From: JAEUKA01 sp044228505
GTDB taxonomy: Bacteria > Myxococcota_A > Polyangia > Palsa-1104 > JAEUJZ01
Assembly (NCBI GenBank): GCA_044228505.1
Contig: JBGAUT010000015.1
Span: 51,148 to 115,147, forward strand
Length of the DNA stretch: 64,000 nucleotides
Direction: 5' to 3'
Part shown: positions 18,691 to 28,024 of the stretch, piece by piece
How positions within the stretch are numbered: position 1 is the first letter of the stretch
How the letters are laid out: every line of letters begins with the position of its first letter
Program-made: the position numbers and the translations under genes
Notes under the pieces: generated by a model
What the model was told of the DNA's origin: nothing
Seen by the model: only the letters and a program-made list of their open reading frames with translations
Databases searched by the model: none

Positions 18691-20082
18691 CTACTTTTCG
18701 ATGTCTAGCTTGTGGGAGTTGCCTTCTTGGGAATAGCGTTGCGGATCGATGCCATGTCGCTCAATGAGTCGACGCAACTGGGTTCGGTGGAGTCCGAGAG
18801 CGCGAGCGGTTCCGGCCACGTTACCTTGATGCGTGCGCAGCGCTTGTTCGATGCGCGCACATTCACCGGGATCAAGACCCTTCAGTGAAGGAGGTGTGTA
18901 TTCCTCGGCGTTGTACTCAGGAGTTTGGGAGACAGATCGGAGCACGGTGCCTGCTCCTTCAGGAAGATGACGGGATTCGATGCGTGGGCAGGTTTGAATC
19001 GCAGCGTTTTGGACCGCGCTGCGCACCTCAACCAGTAGTTCCCGAATGTTCCCAGGCCATGGCCGTAACAGACAGACTTCAACGAGAGATGCATGAACGG
19101 AAGCCATGGTGGTGGTCCGCTTTACTGCTGCGTCAATGAGCCAAGGAATCTCCTCGATGCGCTTACGCAGAGGTGGAATCTGCACGCACGGACGGGCAAT
19201 TCGGTAGTACAAATCCTCGCGGAAGCGCCCCTGTGCGACCAAGTATTTCAGGTCCTTATTGGTCGCAGAACAGATATGCAGAGCGACGAGATGGGGACGA
19301 TTGGCACCGAGCGGCAGCAATTCCTTGGTTTCGATCACCCGCAGGAGCTTGGCCTGCACCTGCAAATCCAAATCACCAACTTCATCCAAAAACAGAGTCC
19401 CGCCGGCTGCCGCTTGGATATAGCCGTCGGCATGACTGTCTGCACCCGAGAAAGCCCCGCGCCGGGCACCAAACAGGAGTCGTTCTGCTACACCCTGCGG
19501 AATCGCTGCGCAGTTGACTGCAACGAACGGACCCCCGTGATGTGGACCACTGTCATGATAGGCATGCGCGACCATCTCTTTTCCGGCACCGCTCTCACCG
19601 GTGATGTGCAAGGTGTCTCCAAAGAGGGATGACTGTTTGGCCAGCGCAAAGACATCTTGCAGAGCTGGCCCCAACACCTTCCCTGCGTTCAAAATGACCC
19701 CCCGCAGAAACAGTGGGGCAATGTCGGGATAGATCCCAAACAGAGAGTCTCCCATCCGGATCACGCGCTGCACTTCGCAGGGCTGGTTGGCTGGGATTGC
19801 GCGGCCATCGACAGCGGTGCCATTGTGGCTGCCCAGATCCGTTACCAGGAAACGTCGACCGTCGTATTGGATGCGGGCATGTCGGCGTGACATCCGCTGA
19901 TCCGGATCCATCCCGTGGCTGCCTCGGCCAACTTCGACGATGCCGTTTACGAGCGGGATCACAACGGTGGTGGGAGTGCCGCAGCGAAATAGCAAAGCAA
20001 TACCAGGACTTCGCTCCGTGGTGAGGAGCTGATCGGAGCGGGGAGTCTCCGCCTCTTTCAAGGTCGAGGCATGGTCGGACAT
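18691..20082 (-). CDS. FHA-domain sigma54-dependent activator
   Basis: About 463 residues from the ATG at 20082 (MSDHASTLKEAE). It has an N-terminal FHA phosphothreonine-binding domain (GRGSHGMDPDQRMSRRHARI, then DLGSHNGTAVDG), a central AAA+ domain with GESGAGKEMVAHAY and DEVGDLDLQ, and a Fis-type helix-turn-helix at the end (GTARALGLHRTQLRRLIERH). The loop that touches sigma54 is GAFSGA rather than GAFTGA. FHA activators respond to Ser/Thr kinases rather than histidine kinases. The gene is divergent from the ADYC lipoprotein, which has a sigma54 promoter, so it probably controls that gene and perhaps itself. Confidence 0.92.
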   Translation of the reverse strand: MSDHASTLKEAETPRSDQLLTTERSPGIALLFRCGTPTTVVIPLVNGIVEVGRGSHGMDPDQRMSRRHARIQYDGRRFLVTDLGSHNGTAVDGRAIPANQPCEVQRVIRMGDSLFGIYPDIAPLFLRGVILNAGKVLGPALQDVFALAKQSSLFGDTLHITGESGAGKEMVAHAYHDSGPHHGGPFVAVNCAAIPQGVAERLLFGARRGAFSGADSHADGYIQAAAGGTLFLDEVGDLDLQVQAKLLRVIETKELLPLGANRPHLVALHICSATNKDLKYLVAQGRFREDLYYRIARPCVQIPPLRKRIEEIPWLIDAAVKRTTTMASVHASLVEVCLLRPWPGNIRELLVEVRSAVQNAAIQTCPRIESRHLPEGAGTVLRSVSQTPEYNAEEYTPPSLKGLDPGECARIEQALRTHQGNVAGTARALGLHRTQLRRLIERHGIDPQRYSQEGNSHKLDIEK

Positions 20083-20088
20083 GCGCCC

Positions 20089-20094
20089 ATTATA
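20089..20094 (-). promoter_or_regulatory. TATAAT -10 box giving a possibly leaderless transcript
   Basis: A perfect TATAAT on the minus strand ends six bases before the ATG at 20082, so transcription would start at the A of the ATG. No good -35 hexamer is seen; the TGGCACA array lies further upstream instead, which fits an activator-dependent or repressed promoter. Confidence 0.4.
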
Positions 20095-20107
20095 CGGGAG
20101 TGAGCGC

Positions 20108-20162
20108 TGGCACAGGCGATGGCACAAGACCTGGCACAACAGTGTGCCACTTGGCTGTGCCA
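20108..20162. promoter_or_regulatory. Array of five TGGCACA half-sites
   Basis: TGGCACA occurs at 20108, 20120 and 20132, and its reverse complement TGTGCCA at 20143 and 20156. Steps are 12, 12, 11 and 13 bases, so the sites lie near one face of the helix. The central pair forms a palindrome of two 7-bp arms with a 4-base spacer. It lies about 150-200 bp before the sigma54 promoter at 20313, the usual distance for an upstream activating sequence, and just before the activator gene. Confidence 0.7.
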
Positions 20163-20312
20163 GCCTGATCTCACAGGTGGGATATCTGACTCCTATCTAT
20201 CATGACATAGGGAAAGGAGTCGCATTCCTAAGCGTTCGGAATGGCTTAGGAAATACTCCAAATGGCCAAAGAGCCAGTCACCCCAGGTGACGCTGAGCCT
20301 GATCTGGTTTGG

Positions 20313-20328
20313 TGGCATGACCTTTGCC
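20313..20328 (+). promoter_or_regulatory. Sigma54 promoter of the ADYC lipoprotein gene
   Basis: TGGCATGACCTTTGCC fits TGGCAYG-N4-TTGC with exact GG-N10-GC spacing. It would start transcription near 20340, about 120 bases before the ATG at 20461. An FHA-sigma54 activator gene is directly divergent. Confidence 0.7.
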
Positions 20329-20460
20329 TAATACACAGGGTAGATGTTCGGACGCAGAGAAAATGTAGTTTTATCCCAAGGGATTGCGGATGGCAGCGCT
20401 TGCCAGTCTGCGCTACCCGCTCTCTGTTCCGCAAAAGTCATCTTCAACCGGGGGATTTCT

Positions 20461-21618
20461 ATGAAACGCTCAATTTTTTCGTCGACGATCGGTTTGTCTT
20501 TGCTTGTACTTGGTGCCTGTACAAATGGTACCGCTACGGACCAAGACAGCGTTGAGAAGAACCTCAAGGTCTGTCAGGCCCGCGATCCGGAAACCGGAGC
20601 TTGCGCGGACAACAACGGCGATGACATCAACAACCCACGAGCGGCGGGCTATGACTTCACGATGGGGCATTCCGACTGGGGTACGCAGTTTCGCTACCGG
20701 CTGACCGGGTTCTATCCCAAGGCCGGTGGCTGGGCAGTGCGCGGCTGGCGATTCGATACGGACCCCAGCTCGCTCGATCCCAACGTCAGCGCGAACGGCG
20801 AGGTCATGGGACTACAGTTTGGCGGCAAGCTCTTTGCGGTCAAAGACATGAGGGTTGACCGCACCAGCTTGACCGTCCGCTTCTGTGATGCCGGCGGCGT
20901 CACTTGTGATACCTGGAGCGTCGACCAGATGTTCACCAAGGGGGCCGTGCTGGTGCTGGCCCTGCCCAATCCGAGTGGCCGTGGCGCTACCTACTTCAAC
21001 TGGACGTTTGCCTCGGGGCAGTTCCCTGTCGAAAAAGTCAAGGCGTGGGGGGCCGATGTCTCGGGTCAGCTTGTCTATACCGCTGCCAAGGGACAGATCC
21101 CGACCAGTCTCTGCAAAGGCAGCGGTGGTGCCGACGAGTTCGTCGTGTTTCAGCAGGGCTATCACTGGGATCCCGACACCTTCCAAAAGTTCACCGATCC
21201 GCTCGCGATTACGGTGACGTGTGAGGAAGGTGCCATCGCGGAAGGTCTGGCGCGAGGCTACAGCCCCTGGTCCACGGCGAATCAGCAGGACGGTTCGGTG
21301 GCCAACATGTCCGACTGGCAGCAGAGCTTCATTCACATGAAGACGGCCAACTACTGTGGCGATGGGCGCACGCATACGGTTCATGGCACCAAGTACTTCA
21401 TCAGTGCTCCGCTGGATCTGCCGCGTGACAAGGATCCGATCGATAAGCTGGAAGCCATCTGGGGACCGGACGGTGCCTTCTGCGTGAACCAGACTGCGCC
21501 GACCGATAACCGTCGTCACCCCGAGATTGCGATGGGCTGTGCGGTGGCGATTCCGGAATGTGATGCCGCGACTGCCGATGCGCGCAGTAAGACCAATCTG
21601 TTCAACGGCATTCCGTAG
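20461..21618 (+). CDS. ADYC-type secreted lipoprotein
   Basis: 385 residues from the ATG at 20461 (MKRSIFSSTIGLSLL), preceded by GGGGG. A lipoprotein signal ends at LLVLGAC, so Cys about 20 would carry the lipid. The mature part has many cysteines in pairs and the motif TANYCGDGRTHTVHGT, close to the ADYCGDG signature of ADYC-domain proteins that are abundant in Myxococcota. The function of the family is not known; a surface or secreted role is likely. It ends before a strong hairpin and is probably driven by the sigma54 promoter at 20313. Confidence 0.8.
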   Translation: MKRSIFSSTIGLSLLVLGACTNGTATDQDSVEKNLKVCQARDPETGACADNNGDDINNPRAAGYDFTMGHSDWGTQFRYRLTGFYPKAGGWAVRGWRFDTDPSSLDPNVSANGEVMGLQFGGKLFAVKDMRVDRTSLTVRFCDAGGVTCDTWSVDQMFTKGAVLVLALPNPSGRGATYFNWTFASGQFPVEKVKAWGADVSGQLVYTAAKGQIPTSLCKGSGGADEFVVFQQGYHWDPDTFQKFTDPLAITVTCEEGAIAEGLARGYSPWSTANQQDGSVANMSDWQQSFIHMKTANYCGDGRTHTVHGTKYFISAPLDLPRDKDPIDKLEAIWGPDGAFCVNQTAPTDNRRHPEIAMGCAVAIPECDAATADARSKTNLFNGIP

Positions 21619-21633
21619 CTTCGACTCGCTAGA

Positions 21634-21662
21634 CGCAGAGCAGGGATTCACTCTGCTCTGCG
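21634..21662. terminator. Hairpin between convergent genes
   Basis: Two perfect 10-base arms, CGCAGAGCAG and CTGCTCTGCG, flank a 9-base loop between the convergent stops of the ADYC gene (21618) and the TPR kinase (21703). There is no T-run, but the position suits a bidirectional terminator. Confidence 0.55.
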
Positions 21663-21702
21663 AGCTGGCTTAGCGTCTGTCTTCCCGCTGCGTCCCGATC
21701 CA

Positions 21703-24378
21703 CTATTCCTTTAGATACGCTGCATACTCCCGCTTCAGCAGCGGGTTCACAGACAGCGCTTTGTTCCAGACTTCCTGCGATTCCTTCCGCACTGCCTCTG
21801 CCAAAGAGACATCTTGGACGAGCGCCGCCTTTTGTCGCAACAGCACCGCCTTCATCGCCAGGAGTGGACCAGAGGTAGCGTTCACTTTGAGTCCCTGCTC
21901 TGCTGTCGCGAGGCCCTCCACAATTCGCGCCTCCCGGGCGGCTCCCTTGAGCATGATGGCCAAGAAGTACAGCGCACGGGACTTCTCGATCAAAGAATCG
22001 GTGGACTCCGCGTTCAGTTCTACCGCCTTGGTTGCTGCGGCAAGCGCAGAGAGTATGTCTGCTTGGTTTGGCTCGTGCTGCTGGGCTTTCCAGCGCGCTT
22101 TGACCAGCAGCAGTCGAGCTTCGAGCATGAAGGGCGCTTCGGCAAGAGTATCGAAGGCTTTGCAAGCCTGGAGAGCCAGCAGAGCGTTCTCAACAGCAGC
22201 GGTTGGATTTTGCTCGGATAATAGGAGCCACTCTGCTTCCGCTAGGTCCACATAGCGAGAGTACAAGCACTGCGAGAACATACTCTTATCGAGTTTACGT
22301 TGTGCTGCCAGGTAGTCACGCGCCGTGTTGACTGCCAATGTGGGACTGTCGCCCCGCTGCAGTGTGTGCAGTGCGTGGTTGATCCACAGACCGGCCATGT
22401 TGCGCTGAAAGATGAGGTAGTTGGCACAGCCAGCGCCGCAGCGTTCCACCAGTTGCGTTGCTTCTGCCATGAGATCGTCGAAGTCCAGACCATGCTCCAA
22501 ACTGTAGTCTGCATACTGAGCCTTCGACATCACCACGGTGTTGTATGCGAAGAGGTACTTGGGATCGAGAGATATTGCACGCCTCGCAGAGGCCATGGCC
22601 TGACGCAATCTGTTGCGAGGGTCTTCGCCCTTGTCTAGCTGATATGTGCCCCACGATGAATAACAGATACCCAGATCGTTGTGTGCCCAAGGAAAATTGG
22701 GAGCGAGAGTGAGAGCTTGCTGCAGCGCACGTTCAGCTTTCTGCCAAGTCGGCTCTGGGTTCTGCTGGTGCCCATGCTCGTATACTCCTCGCCAGGTCAG
22801 CGCATTGCCAAGACTATCCCAGGCAATGAAGTTCAACGGATCTCGTTTGATGGCTTGCTCGGCAAAGTCAATCGCCAGGTTGTACGTGGCTTGCTTGTTG
22901 CCCTTGAACTTGAACGACTTGGCTGTCAAAAACTGTACCCGAGACGCTTCCAGGTACCCGGTGGCGCTGCTTGGCAGGGACGTGATGGTCCTTTCGGCTG
23001 CACTCTGCGCGGCAGCAAAGGACTGGTCCTGCGATTTGCCCTGTAGTCGGTCAAGGTCGGCAAGATCGATCAGAGCCCGCGCCAGCGCTGCAGATATGAG
23101 TCCATCAGAACGACTAATATCAGCGGCCAGTTGATAGTGGCTGATCGCTTGGCTTAGGAGCGTCCGTGCTTCGTCCTGTTTTCCGTCGCTGATCTTGGTC
23201 AGTGCTTGGGCATGCGCCACTTCTCCGCGCAGCTTCGCCGCTTCCGATAGCCATGGGGTCTGGGTCAGGGCGGCCTGTGCCTTTTGATCGGCCTCTAGAA
23301 ATCGTCCAGCGTAATATGCGAGCAGTCCTTCGATGTACTCAGGAGAGTCAAGAGTGAGAGCATTCCGTTGTGCCAGTGCCTTCTGGAGCGCTGCGGTGGC
23401 GGGATCGAGCAGCTCGCGCTGGAGTTCCTTTTGTCTTTGCTCAACCCAGGTTTTTTCACCAGAGCGTCGCGCTTCTAGGAGGGCTTCATGATACAGCTCG
23501 CCAAGGACTCGTCCGCGAGCGGCATACAGCTCGGGGCCTCTCTCACCCAGACGCATCGCCTCCTCTAGGTGGTGTCGCGCCGACTTGTGTTCATGCAGCG
23601 ACAGATGCCCACGTCCGAGCGCATAGTGTCCAAGTCCCGCCGCTAGCTCACCATAGGAACGGAGTCGCGACTCGACCTGCGCCATCCGCTGGCGCACCAT
23701 CTGTTGCTCGCGCTCGACGTTGTGAAGCGGAAGCGCATACGCGGTACGGACCAGCCACTCGATGTCCTTGCTGTCCTGCGCGATCTGTCTTTGCAGCTCA
23801 CTTTGCTTGCGTGCAACGTAGCTTTGGCGGATTCCGTATCCGGCAAAGCCGATCACGCTGATCAGGAGAGACAGCACCAGTGCCGCCGCCGGTTTGTTCT
23901 GCCGCGCCCGCCATTTGAGTCGATAGACCAGCCCGACTTTCTTGGCGACAATCTTCTCGCTGTGTAGGAAGCGTGTCAGATCTTCGGCCAACGCCTGCGC
24001 CGTTTGATAGCGCTGTTCCTTGTCTTTGGTCAGGCAGCGCGCACAGATCGTTTCGAGCGCCTCTGGCATCGTTGGCGCAACGCTGCGCAGCGTCGGGGCT
24101 TCCTTGGTCATCACGTTGAGGATGACGCTGACGACTGTCTCATCTTCGAACGGAGCATGTCCGCTGAGGATGTCGAACAGCGTCGCTCCCAGGCTGTAGA
24201 CATCCGATCGCCTGTCCAGATGTCGGGCTTCGCCGCGTGCTTGCTCGGGTGACATAAACGCAGGTGTTCCCATCACTGCGCCCGACTCAGTCAGTCCTTG
24301 TCCTTCTCCTGCTTCGCGAGCCAGACCGAAATCCATCACCACCGGCACGACCGATCCATCTGGTCGCTTTTCGATCAT
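21703..24378 (-). pseudogene. N-terminally truncated Ser/Thr kinase with TPR tail
   Basis: The open frame (891 residues from ATG) has only the C-lobe of a Hanks-type kinase: the metal-binding loop VVMDFGLA, GTPAFMSPEQARG and SDVYSLGATLFD. It is followed by a membrane segment (AALVLSLLISVIGFAGYGI, about residues 165-185) and about 650 residues of TPR-like helices. The glycine loop, the ATP lysine and the N-lobe are absent. Just upstream in the same frame, the catalytic loop appears as CKTDHQPSNIM where HRDLKPSNIM is expected, and a stop follows about 45 codons further up (near 24500). So the gene has lost its N-terminal half and its catalytic loop is damaged. The TPR region is intact, so a non-kinase product remains possible. 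Confidence 0.75.
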
Positions 24379-24783
24379 GATGTTGGACGGCTGATGGTCC
24401 GTTTTGCAGTTCTCGTCGAAAAATGGCTGCTTTGCATCAGAGACGGGAAGGGTGCGGGAAAACGCTATGTCGCTTGATTGTCGACAGGACTGGTCGCATT
24501 CCTACATCGTTCCTTTTCGTTTACTCAGACGAACCATGTCCTAGCGCCTCGGCGTCCGCTCCTCCGTCGCGTGCGAGCGCTGCCTGGAGTCCACGCAGAC
24601 CCTGTTGCACCACTTCCGGAACACCCGCCAAACGACAGAGACGCTTCAATTCCATTCCATAGTAGCCTCGATTGCAACGCTTGTGGGTGGCTGGACAGTA
24701 CAGCAGTTCGCTCGGACGCTTCTGTTGCACCAGAATCGCGCTGGCGAAGCGAACCTGTAGAATGGGGACAGGCATCACATCTT
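24379..24783. other. Gene-free gap with kinase remnant
   Basis: The first 120 bases, read on the minus strand, carry the decayed catalytic loop of the neighbouring kinase. The rest holds no convincing gene. A minus-strand frame at 24521-24778 has no kinase motifs. The promoter of the secreted DUF4424-like gene must lie near the right end. Confidence 0.6.
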
Positions 24784-25695
24784 ATGATCTTCCATCACTC
24801 CCTTCGTCCGCTAAAATACATGCCCCTCTTGCTGGCGCTCTTCATCTCGCACGCCGCGGGGGCCGATCCCCACCCTTTCTCGCTCGGCGCGGGCGCGGGA
24901 CCGAAGAGCCCCGTTGAGATCGCGCTCGTCAAGGAATCGCTGGCCATCCGCGTGGGCCTGCGCAGCGCTGACGTCACTGCGGACATCGACCTCCAGAACC
25001 AGGGACTTGCGCACGCTTTCGAGGTGGGCTTTCCCTGCGAGAACGGCGTAAAGGCGCAGTCACAGGTAGCACTCGATTGCGGTACTCCGATCCGGGTCAC
25101 GGTCAACGGCAAGCACCGAGAGACGACGAAGCGCGAAGTGAACGGTGCGTGCGAGTATGTCTGGAAGATGGAGTTCGCCGCCGGGCAGAGGACCAAGCTG
25201 CGCGTTGCCTATACGACCCGCCTGGTCAATGATCGCTATGACGCGCCGATGTATGGTGCCCTGCTCCTGCTCTATCGCCTGTCGACGGGTGCGGACTGGG
25301 CGGGGCCGATCAAGACGCTTGATATGACAGTACAGCTGCCGACGGACGCGATTGCATGGATCGGGCCTCCGGGCTATACGCGGACGCCGAAGCAGATCGA
25401 ATGGCACCTCACCGACTACGAACCGACGTCGGAGCTGATGATCCTGTTTCATCCGGAGTTCATCGGGTACTTCGAAAAGGCTGATAAAAAGCTGTCTGTG
25501 CTAAAGGGGGAGGCGCGGGAACGCCTCGCTGGCGAGTATCGGGAAAGGGTGAAGCGGTTTGCCGCGAGCGGTGAGAGCATGCAGGAAGTGATGGCGCACT
25601 TGCTGCCGATCTTCCGCCTGCCACCGCCAAAGGACGGCTTCCGTGAGACGCTTGCGGAATCGGTGAAGTTGATGGAACGGCAACTTGCGAAGTGA
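24784..25695 (+). CDS. Secreted DUF4424-like protein
   Basis: 303 residues from the ATG at 24784 (MIFHHSLRPLKYMPLLLALF). The N-terminal signal peptide ends near SHAAGADPHPF. The mature part (PVEIALVKESLAIRVGLRSA, then FEVGFPCENG) resembles DUF4424, a beta-sandwich domain in exported proteins of unknown function. The C-terminus is helical and charged. A longer frame from 24478 would add 102 residues without family likeness and would bury the signal peptide, so the later start is preferred. Confidence 0.72.
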   Translation: MIFHHSLRPLKYMPLLLALFISHAAGADPHPFSLGAGAGPKSPVEIALVKESLAIRVGLRSADVTADIDLQNQGLAHAFEVGFPCENGVKAQSQVALDCGTPIRVTVNGKHRETTKREVNGACEYVWKMEFAAGQRTKLRVAYTTRLVNDRYDAPMYGALLLLYRLSTGADWAGPIKTLDMTVQLPTDAIAWIGPPGYTRTPKQIEWHLTDYEPTSELMILFHPEFIGYFEKADKKLSVLKGEARERLAGEYRERVKRFAASGESMQEVMAHLLPIFRLPPPKDGFRETLAESVKLMERQLAK

Positions 25696-25905
25696 ATCGC
25701 CCTGCTGCTTCGACGGATCGGCGCTGTCGACCTGGCCATCCGGAAGCGCGCCGATAATCCTATGCAAACGGCTTCCACGCCAGGAAGTCCTAGTTCGAGC
25801 CCCCCATCCCTGCTTCGCTTCGGTCGACTCGACAATAGATACTCCTTTCGCTGAGATTCGTTTCTTCGGGCCTGGAACTGAAGGGCGAACGGGGCACTAG
25901 ATAAG

Positions 25906-27048
25906 CTAGGCTGGTAGAAGCTGGCGCAGTCGCTGTAACTCCTGCCCGGTGAGGCTGGTTTGCAGCAGTGAGGCGAGTTGTTCGACATCGGTCCCGCTTG
26001 AGCCCCGTGTATGGAGCAGCTCAGCGACCCGACGCAGACCGGCGTTGGCCACACTGCTGGCATCGGCATAGTGACGGGCGGTCGTCGCAAACGATGCGTG
26101 ACCGAGAGCGGCGGCAACGTGCTGCGCGGTGGCTCCAGCGTCAAGAGCGAGCGTGGCGTTTAGGCCGCGCAGACTATGCGGACAGACTCTTGGGAGTCCG
26201 AGCTGCTGGCACAACAGCGTGAGTCGATAGCGGATGATGTCACGGGTGTGGAGCGCGTCCCCCAGCGGACCAAGGAGCGGTGCGTCAGCAAGTTTGTCCT
26301 TGGCATGAAGGAGCAAGACCTCGCGCAGCGCGTCCGGAATCTGAAGCCTCCGCTTCGCGTTGCTGGTCTTGCCGAACGGAACCCACAGAATGCGGCCTTC
26401 GTCGTCAAGGTCACGGACCACTCGAACCAGCGCCTCCGTTGGACGGAGTCCCAAGAAAATTTGCATCAGAATCGCCGTCGATCCGGCATCCAGAGTCTTT
26501 GCTCTCTCCATCGCGGTGGCGACCAACTTGCGGGCTTCATCGATGCGGAGCTGCTGCTTGCCTCGTCGGGGGCGACCGATTGGCGTCACTTCGGCGAAGG
26601 GATTGCTGGTCACGTAGCGACGCGAGATGGCCCACTTGTAGAAGTGCTTGATGCGACGCAGGAGCAAGTGATGCGAGTCGTTGGCGATGGGCTCGCCATT
26701 CGCCTTGGTTCGCTTCGTCTCGTCGAGATACATCTGCGCTGCCCGGTCGGCATCAATCGCCGTGAGTGGTTCATCAAGCGGCAGGAACGGACGCAGCATC
26801 CGTTGGATTTTGTCGGCGGTGTCCTGGCTGACTCCACGAGCGACGAGGTTCGTGAGGTACTCTTCCAGCGATTCTTCGAATGAGCGGGCGTTGTGCTTCT
26901 TCAGTGCGCCCTGAAGATCTTCGCGCAGCGCGAGCGCAGCCTCGTGCGTCTCAGCGACTACGGCCTTGCGCGAGCTGCCATCGAGCACCACCAGACGCCA
27001 CTTGTCTCCGTTCCTATAGGGGCCGAGTACACGAGCAGACTTTTGCAT
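25906..27048 (-). CDS. Tyrosine recombinase / integrase
   Basis: About 380 residues from the ATG at 27048 (MQKSARVLGPYRNG); an ATG at 27096 is also possible. It has an N-terminal arm-type domain, a core-binding SAM-like domain (RMLRPFLPLDEPLTAIDAD) and a catalytic domain with the Arg in LGLRPTEAL, HSLRG (His-x-x-Arg), LGHASFATTARHY and the nucleophilic Tyr in the last motif. All catalytic residues are present. Phage and island integrases have this layout. It lies at the downstream end of the large lipid operon, which raises the possibility that the operon sits on an island. No flanking tRNA or att duplication was seen. Confidence 0.88.
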   Translation of the reverse strand: MQKSARVLGPYRNGDKWRLVVLDGSSRKAVVAETHEAALALREDLQGALKKHNARSFEESLEEYLTNLVARGVSQDTADKIQRMLRPFLPLDEPLTAIDADRAAQMYLDETKRTKANGEPIANDSHHLLLRRIKHFYKWAISRRYVTSNPFAEVTPIGRPRRGKQQLRIDEARKLVATAMERAKTLDAGSTAILMQIFLGLRPTEALVRVVRDLDDEGRILWVPFGKTSNAKRRLQIPDALREVLLLHAKDKLADAPLLGPLGDALHTRDIIRYRLTLLCQQLGLPRVCPHSLRGLNATLALDAGATAQHVAAALGHASFATTARHYADASSVANAGLRRVAELLHTRGSSGTDVEQLASLLQTSLTGQELQRLRQLLPA

Positions 27049-27199
27049 TGTTTGATCATATTGGCATGTTCCTGCATCGCCGGGAATCGTAGTCATTTCG
27101 GATACATGCGGCACGGGCTTTGCGCAAAGACGGTGCTTGTCGTGCGACTTGCGAACGAACTCGGCGAGCGCAGCGAGGCCCCGACGGCGGCTAGTCGTC

Positions 27200-28024
27200 T
27201 CAGCCGTCCGACATCGTGTTGGTCCTGGCGAAGTGCTCGCCAACCGTCAGTCCCTGCTCGAACAGACAGCGCAATTCCTCCTCGTTGCCAAGATCCCATG
27301 CCGAATGGTTCAGATCCTTTGCGGGTGCAACCCTTTGCAGATGGTCAGGAATCGGACGCGGTGGTGGCAGCTGGGTCAGCACCAGCAGTGGCCGCACCGC
27401 CCCCTCTGCAGCGCACCACGGAATCGGTGCAATCGTGCCGCCATCCACCGCGACCCGTTCTGCGATGATAGGAAGAGGACAGGCGATGGGTACCGCAGCA
27501 GAGGCCAGTACGGCGTTGATGAAGTCATCTCGCTGGTGGCACTGTTGCGCTTCGATCACATATGGGGTAAGACCCGGCACGCTCCGCCGAAGCCGAAAAG
27601 CAGTGAATGCCAGAGCACCCGCCACCCATCGAGAGCGTCCCGGAGACAGTCCGATCAAGATCCGTAGCCGCGTTGGGTGCCGATGCAACTGTTGCCACCT
27701 TGGTACGGTCAGCAGGCGGTCGAGCAGCGAGCGATAGCTGTCGAAATGTTGGGTCGGTCGTTGGCCGCGGAACCACTTGCCGATCGAGAAGCCATTCCGA
27801 AAATCCCGGGCAGCGTCCAGACAGAGTTCGAAAGCCTCATCATGTCGGTCGAGCAGATGGGCACAGGCTACCGCAACGCCACTGCTGACCGCAGCAATCA
27901 AGTTGACTTCCTGCAGAGCGGGTCGTGCACTCCGCAGGAAACCAAGGGAAAATACGGCCCTCCGAGCCCCGCCCTGCAGAACCAGGCAATCGGGCAGTGT
28001 GTGATCGGCGTGGAGGTTAACCAT
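27200..28024 (-). CDS. Patatin-like phospholipase
   Basis: 274 residues, last gene of the lipid operon. The oxyanion motif LVLQGGARRAVF, the serine elbow AAVSSGVAVAC (Ser at the centre; the first Gly is replaced by Val) and the Asp of VDGGTIAPIP form the Ser-Asp dyad of patatins. Patatins remove acyl chains from phospholipids or other lipids. Its start overlaps the end of the acyltransferase gene by eight bases. In this setting it could trim or recycle the lipid product. Confidence 0.85.
   Translation of the reverse strand: MVNLHADHTLPDCLVLQGGARRAVFSLGFLRSARPALQEVNLIAAVSSGVAVACAHLLDRHDEAFELCLDAARDFRNGFSIGKWFRGQRPTQHFDSYRSLLDRLLTVPRWQQLHRHPTRLRILIGLSPGRSRWVAGALAFTAFRLRRSVPGLTPYVIEAQQCHQRDDFINAVLASAAVPIACPLPIIAERVAVDGGTIAPIPWCAAEGAVRPLLVLTQLPPPRPIPDHLQRVAPAKDLNHSAWDLGNEEELRCLFEQGLTVGEHFARTNTMSDG

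Noticed and set aside
20108..20162. TGGCACA sites as sigma54 promoters themselves
   Set aside because: None has a GC pair at the required 10 bases after GG on either strand; the best are off by one.
24521..24778. Minus-strand frame of 85 codons as the lost kinase N-lobe
   Set aside because: It contains no glycine loop or ATP lysine and is in a region without kinase likeness.
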